Positions 7,001 to 12,911 of a DNA stretch of 12,911 nucleotides are shown in pieces; position 1 is the first letter of the stretch, and every line of letters starts with the position of its first letter. The notes beneath the pieces were generated by a model that saw only the letters and a list, made by a program, of their open reading frames with translations, had not been told where the DNA came from and did no database searches. The position numbers and the translations under genes are program-made. The stretch comes from a bacterium (GTDB taxonomy: Bacteria > Zhuqueibacterota > Zhuqueibacteria > Residuimicrobiales > Residuimicrobiaceae): positions 1 through 12,911 of the forward strand of contig JAAYTV010000587.1 in the NCBI GenBank assembly GCA_012523655.1. The letters run 5' to 3'.

Positions 7001-8415
7001 ATCTCCACCGTTTGATTGAATGCATGTTCAGTGAGCCGGCGGTAACAGTGGCTCTGCCGGAACAGGCGATACAATGCCGCGCGCGCCTGCGGTTCGATGG
7101 AGACCTCGGCGACGATATGCTGCGCCAGCACGTCGAGGCAATTTTCCGGAATCGTGGTCTCTTCGATGGCCGCCTGCAGCATGGCCCGGGTCGCGGCCAT
7201 GCTGTCGTCCAGGTCCGCCGGATAGAGAGGAATGATGCAGCCCTGAGCGCCGGCGTGAAGCAGATGACCGCTGCGGCCGACGCGCTGCAGACCCGCGGCG
7301 ACGCTCTTGGGGCTTCCGACCTGAACCACCAGATCAATGCTGCCGATGTCGATGCCCAGTTCCAGGGAGGCGGTGGCGACCACCGCAGGAACCGTGCCCT
7401 GTTTTAGCCGCTGTTCAACCTCGAGGCGCAGATCGCGCGACATGCTGCCGTGATGGGCTAGGGCGATGACCGCTTCGGCTTCACCGGTCTCCTGTTGATG
7501 CCGTTCGTTCAGTCGGCGCGTGAGCTTTTCCGCCTGGCTGCGTATGGAGACGAAGATCAGTGTGGTGCGATGGCTGCGGATCAACAGATACAGTCTTTCC
7601 ACCACCGCGGACCAGACCGAGGCATCCGGCAGATCGCCAAAGTTCAGCAATGGAGATAGAACCGACAGATTCATCTTTTTCGCTATACCGCAATCGATGA
7701 TGGTCACCGGACGCGGCATAGGTTCTTCCCTCGCTGGATTCCAGATGCCGCCGCCGAGAAAAGCGGCCACGGTGGACAACGGCCGTTGGGTGGCGGACAG
7801 GCCGATGCGCTGAGGATCCCGACCGCACAGGCGGCTCAGCCGTTCCAGCGAGAGGCTGAGATGCACACCGCGTTTGTTGCCGCACAAGCTGTGGATCTCG
7901 TCCACAATGACGTACTGGAGCCAGCGAAAGAGCTCGCGGCCTTTCAGCGATGTCAGCAGCAGAGAGAGGGATTCCGGCGTGGTGATGAGAATGTGAGGCG
8001 GTTTGCGTAAAAGCTTTTGCCGGTCCGCAGCGGTGGTGTCGCCGGTGCGCACTGCCGCCCGGATCGGCGGCGGTTCCACACCCCGTTCCGCGGCAGCGGC
8101 TCTGAGGCCAAGCAACGGCTCTTGAAGATTGAGGTGGATGTCGTTGTTCAGCGCTTTCAGCGGTGAAATATACAGGGTGTGGACGCCGGCATTAAAGGAC
8201 TGTGCCTCTTCGCCCAAGCTTTTGTGCAGCAGGCGATCGATACACCACAGAAAGGCGGCGAGGGTTTTTCCTGAACCCGTGGGCGCCAGGATCAGCGTGT
8301 GCCGGCCGGCGGCGATGGCAGGCCACCCCTGTTGCTGCGGCGGACTGGCGTGGCCGTAACGGCGTTGAAACCAATCCGCGACGAGGGGATGAAAAAGAGG
8401 CTCCTCAGTGATCAC
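4039..8415 (-). CDS. lhr: Full-length Lhr-type ATP-dependent helicase
   Basis: Lhr is a large superfamily 2 ATP-dependent DNA helicase of the nucleic-acid repair group that moves 3' to 5' on single-stranded DNA. The 1458 residues compare with about 1538 in E. coli, so this is the long form. Visible motifs: QQQGWPAIAAGRHTLI (Q-motif region, 27-42), Walker A APTGSGKT (44-51), TPESL (146-150), DEIH (172-175), LSATQRP (206-212), ASLELGIDIGSIDLVV (349-364) and QRVGRSGH (377-384). The Lhr-core winged-helix and beta-bundle region follows, including SPFWKGE. The last 500 or so residues match the Lhr C-terminal extension (LLLQRYGLVVKE, IRRGCFAQGISGLQFALPE), reported in E. coli to have uracil-DNA glycosylase activity. 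It starts at GTG 8415, which overlaps the carB TGA as GTGA. An AAGGAG in the carB end is only 2 nt away, so translation probably depends on coupling. The reading frame is intact throughout. Confidence 0.95.
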   Translation of the reverse strand: MITEEPLFHPLVADWFQRRYGHASPPQQQGWPAIAAGRHTLILAPTGSGKTLAAFLWCIDRLLHKSLGEEAQSFNAGVHTLYISPLKALNNDIHLNLQEPLLGLRAAAAERGVEPPPIRAAVRTGDTTAADRQKLLRKPPHILITTPESLSLLLTSLKGRELFRWLQYVIVDEIHSLCGNKRGVHLSLSLERLSRLCGRDPQRIGLSATQRPLSTVAAFLGGGIWNPAREEPMPRPVTIIDCGIAKKMNLSVLSPLLNFGDLPDASVWSAVVERLYLLIRSHRTTLIFVSIRSQAEKLTRRLNERHQQETGEAEAVIALAHHGSMSRDLRLEVEQRLKQGTVPAVVATASLELGIDIGSIDLVVQVGSPKSVAAGLQRVGRSGHLLHAGAQGCIIPLYPADLDDSMAATRAMLQAAIEETTIPENCLDVLAQHIVAEVSIEPQARAALYRLFRQSHCYRRLTEHAFNQTVEMLAGRFSDAPLAGLQPRLSWDRINDRLIGRRGSRLLAVLNSGTIPDRGYFTVVLAGERKKVGEVEEEFVFESKVGDHFFLGNSEWRIQKIDRNEIHVCPIQANLPRSPFWKGEPLFKNFSTCAAAGALRAEVLRQSDPITWLQQNCHCDAAAAENLYHYLQRQLKHTGCVPTDTTVVVEQFVDASTMPHLLVHAPFGSRVTGAWAMVLAAALTHRYRLEFQYTFDDDGMLFRFPDSAQPLDINGLFTLSLAEAEQWLLQGLAASPLFAVRFRQNAGRSLILPRSRPGKRIPLWLQRLRSADLQQTVQQYPEFPILAETYRDCLQDVFDWPALQHVLVKISAAEITLHFVRTHSPSPMASGLMFRFLAGHMYEYDRARIPDHAAAISNELLAEIMSREQPPALVTTGLVEEMEQRWLQQTPDTRARDSEELMQIIEQQGPLSSDELKLCSSQPPQAWLEQLHRSGRIFLDPQNRWSAAGAQAAQTPADRIHRFLSRRGPKTLAEIGQAIGLPDGTLRDSLAALTQDKKLFRGALLQDSPETTWCDPDRFAELYRRAVVRRRSFERPADSVRLFHALMQHKRRMSAAAWMGYYLPMKAWEQDMGLEAHADQAGLGPPQALERGEATAVAERQNETGRTLIAFWPVSRGALFLSREELNRRAAALSGNEKRVLRFLRENGACFPPVISDGVDLSMVQVFAALRGLAYKTLAGCDDYMSFLSLLEGESQTSDTRNPFHSTAQPFRPLRRYPTRSSVRLRVQQQGARWFPINSFGVLGREMSPARQAEEQARLLLQRYGLVVKEVHRRERGLLPWPMIFHQLKRLEWQGEIRRGCFAQGISGLQFALPEVLADLENPQPAEAELVMLATLDPLWTLPAVAEKQLWQRNGRPIEISRISGNHVCYANDRPAAVVEKFARHVQTTDYFSPQMAESLAEKLKGWLRLPEFFRPRKRIELWAIDDEPAAHHPLATVFITHGFEKEGDKLILWPSGV

Positions 8416-11400
8416 GACTCCTTGCCGATATCACGATGATACGCCTGAATCGATTTAACGCCGGCTTTGCCCTTACGCGCGGCGTGGATGCCCACGGTGG
8501 CTGCCAGGGCGGCCGTGGTGGTGGTGAGATACGGAATCTTGTACTTGATGGCCGATTTACGGATGTAGGAATCGTCGATCTCGCTCAGCTTGCCCATGGG
8601 TGTGTTGACGATAAGTTGGATCTCGCCGTTTTTCAACGCATCGACGATGTGCGGGCGGCCTTCATAGATTTTAAGAATCTGCTGACTGCAGATGCCGTGG
8701 CGGTCGAGAAATTTTTGGGTGCCTTCCGTGGCGAGCAGTTTGAATCCCAGGTTCTGAAAGCGTCGCGCTACCTCGAGGATCTCCTCTTTGTCTCGATCGG
8801 AGACAGTGATCAACACCGTGCCCTGGGTGGGCAGGGTCATGCCCGCTGCTTCCTGGGCTTTGTAAAAGGCCAGGCCGAAGGAATCAGCCAGTCCCAGCAC
8901 TTCGCCGGTGGAGCGCATCTCCGGCCCGAGGATGGGATCCACTTCGGGAAACATGTTGAACGGAAACACGGCGGATTTGACGCCGAAATGGCGAAAGGGT
9001 CTGTTCTGCAATTTGAAATCCGCCAGCTTTTTGCCGAGCATGATCTGAGTGGCGATTTTGGCCATGGGGATGCTGCAGACCTTGGAGACCAGCGGCACCG
9101 TGCGCGAAGCGCGGGGATTGGCTTCAAGGATATAGACCACCTCGTCGGCGATGGCGTATTGAATGTTCATCAGTCCATTCACCTGCAGTTCCTTGGCGAT
9201 CTGCTTGGTGTATCTGGCGATGGTATCCAGATGCCGTTCTTCGATGGCCACAGGGGGAATGACGCACGACGAATCGCCCGAGTGAATGCCGGCGTACTCG
9301 ATGTGCTGCATGATGGCGGGGATAAAGACCGTCTCGCCGTCCGAGATTGCATCTGCTTCCACCTCAATGGCATTTTGCAGAAACTTGTCGATGAGAATCG
9401 GTCGTTCGGGAGAAACATCCACCGCCGCGGCGATATAGCGGCGCAGCATCTTTTCGTCCAACACGATCATCATGGCCCGGCCCCCGAGCACATAGGACGG
9501 CCGAACCATCAGCGGGTAGCCGATGCGCTCCGCTATGGCCAGCGCCTGCTCGAGATCCGCCGCCATGCCGGACTCGGGCTGTGGAATGCCCATGCGGTCC
9601 ATGACCCTGCGAAAACGGTCGCGGTCTTCAGCCAGATCGATGGTCTCCGGCGAGGTGCCGAGAATGTTTACGCCGGAACGCGCCAGATCGTTGGCCAGAT
9701 TCAACGGAGTCTGACCGCCGAATTGCACGATGACGCCAAGGGGCTTTTCCTTCTGATAGATGCTCAGCACATCTTCCAGCGTCAGCGGTTCAAAGTAGAG
9801 TTTGTCGGAGGTGTCGTAATCCGTGGAAACGGTCTCCGGATTGCAGTTGACCATAATGGATTCGACTCCCGCGTCGCGGATGGCAAAGGCGGCATGCACG
9901 CAGCAATAATCGAATTCGATACCCTGACCGATGCGGTTGGGTCCGCCGCCCAGCACCATGATTTTTTTGTTGCCGGTCACCGGATGTTCCTGCGGCGCCT
10001 GATAGGTCGAAAAATAGTAGGCTGCGTTTTCGACGCCGCTGACCGGCACCGCTTCCCAGGATTCGACGAGACCGAGATGAGTGCGCTGTTTGCGAATCTG
10101 ATCCTCCGGCACCTGCAACAGGCGGGCGAGGTAGCGGTCGCTGAAGCCGTCCCGCTTCGCCTCGACCAGCAGGGCGTCCGGCAGCGGCCGGCCCTGCGTG
10201 GCGAGGATTTTTTCCTCCAGCTGCACCAGTTCCTGCATTTGGCTGATGAACCATTTTTTGATGTTAGTCAACCGGTGGAGCTCGTCCACGCCGGCGCCCT
10301 TGCGCAGCGCTTCATACATGATGAAATGCCGTTCACTGGAGGCGGTGTTGAGCAGCGACAGCAGCTCGGGCAACTCTTTGCGGTTGAAATCCCTGGCGAA
10401 ACCCAATCCGGGACGGCCGATCTCCAGAGAGCGGATCGCTTTCTGCAGCGCCTCTTTATAGTTTTTGCCGATGCTCATGACCTCACCGACAGCGCGCATC
10501 TGAGTGCCGAGCTTGTCCTGCACGCCTTCAAACTTTTCAAACGCCCAGCGGGCGAATTTGACCACTACATAGTCGCCCGACGGCGTGTATTTGTCCAAGG
10601 TGCCGTCGCGCCAGTAGGGGATCTCATCCAGGGTCAATCCCCCTGCCAGCAGGGCGGAGACAAAGGCGATGGGAAAACCGGTGGCTTTGGAGGCCAGAGC
10701 GGAGGAGCGTGAGGTCCGCGGATTGATCTCAATGACCACGACGCGGCCGCTCGCCGGATCATGAGCGAACTGAATGTTGGTGCCGCCGATGACCTGAATC
10801 GCCTCGACGATGGCATAGGCATAGCGCTGCAGTTTTTTCTGCAGCGCCACATCGATGGTCAACATCGGCGCCGTGCAGTACGAGTCGCCGGTGTGCACGC
10901 CCATGGCGTCGACGTTTTCGATAAAGCAGACGGTGATCATCTGGTTCTTGGCGTCGCGAACCACCTCCAGCTCCAGTTCCTCCCAGCCGAGTACCGACTC
11001 TTCGATCAGCACCTGGTTAACGATGCTGGCCGCCAACCCGCGCGTCGCGATGGTCTGCAGCTCTTCTTTGTTGTACACCAGGCCGCCGCCGGTGCCGCCC
11101 ATGGTATAGGCCGGCCGCACCACCACCGGATAGCCCAGTTCATCCGCCGCCTGTTCCGCTTCCTCCAGTGAATAGACCGCCTTGCTCGCCGGCATATCGA
11201 TGCCCAACCGCTCCATGGTCTCCTTGAAGGCCGTGCGGTCCTCTCCGCGCTCGATCGCATCGATGTTGACGCCGATCACTCGCACGCCGTATTTTTCCAG
11301 CACACCGGCCTTGGCCAGCTGCGAAGAGAGGTTAAGACCGGTCTGGCCGCCCAGGTTGGGCAGCAGCGCATCCGGTCTTTCTTTTTCGATAATATAAGTG

Positions 11401-11621
11401 AGATACTCCAGGCTGAGCGGTTCGATGTAGGTGACGTCCGCCATGCCCGGATCGGTCATGATGGTGGCAGGGTTGGAATTTACCAAAACGATTTGGTAAC
11501 CCAGGGAGCGCAATGCCTTGCACGCTTGGGTGCCGGAGTAATCAAATTCGCAGGCCTGTCCGATCACGATGGGTCCGGAACCAATGATCAGTACTTTTTT
11601 CAGATCATCACGTTTAGGCAT
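8412..11621 (-). CDS. carB: Carbamoyl-phosphate synthase large subunit
   Basis: CarB makes carbamoyl phosphate from bicarbonate, ammonia delivered by the CarA glutaminase, and two ATP, feeding pyrimidine and arginine synthesis in the cytoplasm. The 1069 residues are the normal length. The two halves repeat: the first has IGSGPIVIGQACEFDYSG (13-30), VVRPAYTMGGTGGG (167-180), ENVDAMGVHTGDS (235-247) and EINPRTSRSSALASK (298-312). The second has LGGGPNRIGQGIEFDY (557-572), MVRPSYVLGGRAM (705-717), IEYAGIHSGDSS (774-785) and EANPRASRTVPLVSK (833-847). The C-terminal MGS-like allosteric domain (about 932-1045) keeps ATEGT (964-968) and KIYEGRPHI (984-992), matching the nucleotide-binding region of E. 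coli CarB. ATG 11621 has AAAGGA 8 nt upstream. carA is not adjacent: the gene before it is uroD-like, 42 nt away. A long open frame on the opposite strand is a codon-bias shadow. Confidence 0.98.
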   Translation of the reverse strand: MPKRDDLKKVLIIGSGPIVIGQACEFDYSGTQACKALRSLGYQIVLVNSNPATIMTDPGMADVTYIEPLSLEYLTYIIEKERPDALLPNLGGQTGLNLSSQLAKAGVLEKYGVRVIGVNIDAIERGEDRTAFKETMERLGIDMPASKAVYSLEEAEQAADELGYPVVVRPAYTMGGTGGGLVYNKEELQTIATRGLAASIVNQVLIEESVLGWEELELEVVRDAKNQMITVCFIENVDAMGVHTGDSYCTAPMLTIDVALQKKLQRYAYAIVEAIQVIGGTNIQFAHDPASGRVVVIEINPRTSRSSALASKATGFPIAFVSALLAGGLTLDEIPYWRDGTLDKYTPSGDYVVVKFARWAFEKFEGVQDKLGTQMRAVGEVMSIGKNYKEALQKAIRSLEIGRPGLGFARDFNRKELPELLSLLNTASSERHFIMYEALRKGAGVDELHRLTNIKKWFISQMQELVQLEEKILATQGRPLPDALLVEAKRDGFSDRYLARLLQVPEDQIRKQRTHLGLVESWEAVPVSGVENAAYYFSTYQAPQEHPVTGNKKIMVLGGGPNRIGQGIEFDYCCVHAAFAIRDAGVESIMVNCNPETVSTDYDTSDKLYFEPLTLEDVLSIYQKEKPLGVIVQFGGQTPLNLANDLARSGVNILGTSPETIDLAEDRDRFRRVMDRMGIPQPESGMAADLEQALAIAERIGYPLMVRPSYVLGGRAMMIVLDEKMLRRYIAAAVDVSPERPILIDKFLQNAIEVEADAISDGETVFIPAIMQHIEYAGIHSGDSSCVIPPVAIEERHLDTIARYTKQIAKELQVNGLMNIQYAIADEVVYILEANPRASRTVPLVSKVCSIPMAKIATQIMLGKKLADFKLQNRPFRHFGVKSAVFPFNMFPEVDPILGPEMRSTGEVLGLADSFGLAFYKAQEAAGMTLPTQGTVLITVSDRDKEEILEVARRFQNLGFKLLATEGTQKFLDRHGICSQQILKIYEGRPHIVDALKNGEIQLIVNTPMGKLSEIDDSYIRKSAIKYKIPYLTTTTAALAATVGIHAARKGKAGVKSIQAYHRDIGKES

Positions 11622-11658
11622 CGAGCAATTCCTTTCGCTGTATCCGTTTTTCTATCAT
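11614..11658 (-). other. Possible 14-codon leader frame overlapping the carB start
   Basis: On the minus strand ATG at 11658 opens a frame coding MIEKRIQRKELLDA and ending in TAA at 11614-11616, inside carB codons 2-3. The frame spans the carB Shine-Dalgarno. An AAGG near the end of the uroD-like gene is about 9 nt upstream. This could couple carB translation to upstream translation, or be chance; there is no independent sign of selection. Confidence 0.2.
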
Positions 11659-11663
11659 CGGCT

Positions 11664-12911
11664 TTAACCTTGCACCAAGCTCATGGCGATACTCGCCCAC
11701 TCCCACAGCCGTTGCGGTTGATAGTGCACGGTGGAAATATCCTTCAAAATGATTTCAAGACAGCATCCGGATGCGGCGCGGAGAAAATCCTCCAGCTCCT
11801 TTTTGGCGACATCCGGCCTCCAGACCTCCCAGGCCAGCAGCGCTGGGTTGGGCTTGCGTGAGAACACAAACGCATCGCCCAATTCTCTGACGGCGCGATC
11901 GATCTGAATGCGCGGGCTCATGGAAATTTTTCGCAACCGCGGGATCGTGCGCAGCATCGTCATCTTGCCGTCCAGGGGCTCGCAGCAGCCGTAATAAACC
12001 AGACCCCAGCGCTGCAGCCAGCGCATTTCATGCTGCAGGGCGAACTCTTGGTGCATGGCTTCCGATACTTCGGAAAAGATCTGTGCTGTGGCGCAGCCCC
12101 ACATGTTCTCGGTCCGCACATGATTTGGATTAAAGTTTTCCCCCGGCAGATCAGCGGTGTAGCCGTATCCCCCTGAGCCGATCCGCGTATTGTCATCATT
12201 GCGGTCGAGCAAATCGAGCGCCTGCCATTGATCCAGTTCCGCCAGCCTGGCGTCCACCAACCGGGCCATGGCGCTGTGGACCAGCTCCGGCCGGTCGATG
12301 AGGTCGGTCATGGCCTGCTCCACGCCGAACCAACGTATCAGCTCATCCCAGGGCGCAAACCATTTACCCTTGAATCCGATCGCCTTAACCGGCAGGATAT
12401 CGCCAAAGATAGTTTCCATGACATGACGATTCTGTTCCGTGGCCTCACGGTCATAGGTGACCAGCGGAGTTTTTATTTTATCCACATCCTGAAAACAGGC
12501 GATCTGCCGGTGAAAGTGCCGTGAGTAGATCTCCGAATCTTGGTCGGTTACGCGGATATCCACATCCTCGCTGATGCCCAGGCCTGTGCTGTGGATAACT
12601 TTGGGACAGGCAATATAGTCATCCATGATCATGTCCACAGGCAGGTGGCGCCATTGATACAGCCGGCGACGAAGCTCCCGCTCGATGCCCTGCAGCCAGG
12701 TGGTGGATGTCCGCAGTGTCAGTTCATCATTCACGTTCATCTCATGCCAAGGGATCTCGGTGATCCACACCATGGGCCGCTGCGGCTGTAGATCATTCAG
12801 ACGGCGCCAGAGCTCCGCTTTTTCGCTCTGAACCGGCAGGGCGGCGATCTCCGCCTGCTGCGCAGCCAACCGGCGCAGAACGTCGCGATCTTGATCTGTA
12901 ACGGTCAGGTC
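11664..12911 (-). CDS. Uroporphyrinogen decarboxylase-like (UroD/MtaA superfamily) protein, 5' end outside window
   Basis: The frame is open from the right edge (first visible residues DLTVTDQDRDVLRRLAAQQA) to TAA at 11664-11666, giving 415 visible residues. The true start is probably only a few codons outside. It resembles the UroD/MtaA-like branch common in anaerobic and uncultured bacteria rather than haem-pathway UroD. MtaA-type relatives move methyl groups between corrinoids and thiols through a zinc-bound site. Visible features are GFKGKWFAPWDELIRWFGVE (about 179-198), RIGSGGYGYTADLPG (243-257), the signature YYGCCEPLDGK (306-316, Cys309/Cys310/Glu311), and the closing DISTVHYQPQRLWEWA (391-406). 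The Cys pair is the likely metal or thiol site. An in-frame TTG at 12869 is a poor start because the homologous sequence seems to extend upstream. It sits 42 nt before carB on the same strand, so they may share a transcript. The substrate is unknown. Confidence 0.85.
   Translation of the reverse strand, partial: DLTVTDQDRDVLRRLAAQQAEIAALPVQSEKAELWRRLNDLQPQRPMVWITEIPWHEMNVNDELTLRTSTTWLQGIERELRRRLYQWRHLPVDMIMDDYIACPKVIHSTGLGISEDVDIRVTDQDSEIYSRHFHRQIACFQDVDKIKTPLVTYDREATEQNRHVMETIFGDILPVKAIGFKGKWFAPWDELIRWFGVEQAMTDLIDRPELVHSAMARLVDARLAELDQWQALDLLDRNDDNTRIGSGGYGYTADLPGENFNPNHVRTENMWGCATAQIFSEVSEAMHQEFALQHEMRWLQRWGLVYYGCCEPLDGKMTMLRTIPRLRKISMSPRIQIDRAVRELGDAFVFSRKPNPALLAWEVWRPDVAKKELEDFLRAASGCCLEIILKDISTVHYQPQRLWEWASIAMSLVQG

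Noticed and set aside
8436..10712. 758-codon open frame on the plus strand opposite carB
   Set aside because: It lies wholly antisense to an unmistakable, intact carB. It has no ribosome binding site or recognisable domain, and its composition is what antisense of GC-biased codons gives.

Overview
The window looks like a piece of chromosome from an uncultured Gram-negative-type bacterium. GC content is fairly high, somewhere in the fifties by eye, and several proteins carry N-terminal export signals. The mix of genes (full-length Lhr helicase, a UroD/MtaA-like protein with a Cys-Cys-Glu motif, an RMDN-like TPR protein, an exported amidohydrolase) would fit an FCB-type lineage such as KSB1, Calditrichota or Latescibacterota. 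That placement is only an inference from gene flavour. No rRNA, tRNA, CRISPR array or complete insertion sequence was seen.

Layout: (1) Positions 1-912, minus strand: the first 304 codons of uvrA, running off the left edge. (2) Positions 913-1278: a divergent intergenic region made of a GC-rich block with no convincing gene, then an AT-rich stretch with a tract-flanked hairpin and a good sigma70-type promoter. (3) Positions 1279-3355, plus strand: a compact three-gene unit of exported TPR protein, 82-residue two-helix membrane protein and exported TIM-barrel amidohydrolase; the last two share an ATGA overlap. (4) Positions 3287-4057, minus strand: a REP-associated (RAYT-type, Y1/HUH) transposase gene with visibly lower GC. 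Its tail overlaps the amidohydrolase end, and its best ribosome binding site faces an ATA codon instead of ATG. A perfect 9-bp hairpin sits just upstream. (5) Positions 4039-11621, minus strand: carB followed by lhr, joined by a GTGA start/stop overlap. (6) Positions 11664-12911, minus strand: a uroporphyrinogen-decarboxylase-like gene upstream of carB, with its 5' end off the right edge.

The minus-strand genes from the right edge (uroD-like, carB, lhr, RAYT) are tightly packed and may be read as one transcript. carB supplies carbamoyl phosphate for pyrimidines and arginine, while uvrA and lhr are both DNA-repair genes but lie in separate transcription units. The plus-strand unit has an exported or envelope character and no assigned pathway. 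I see no clear new defence or mobile system. The most unusual local signals are the apparently decaying RAYT locus with its hairpin, the carB-lhr translational overlap, and the unexplained GC-rich spacer beside uvrA.
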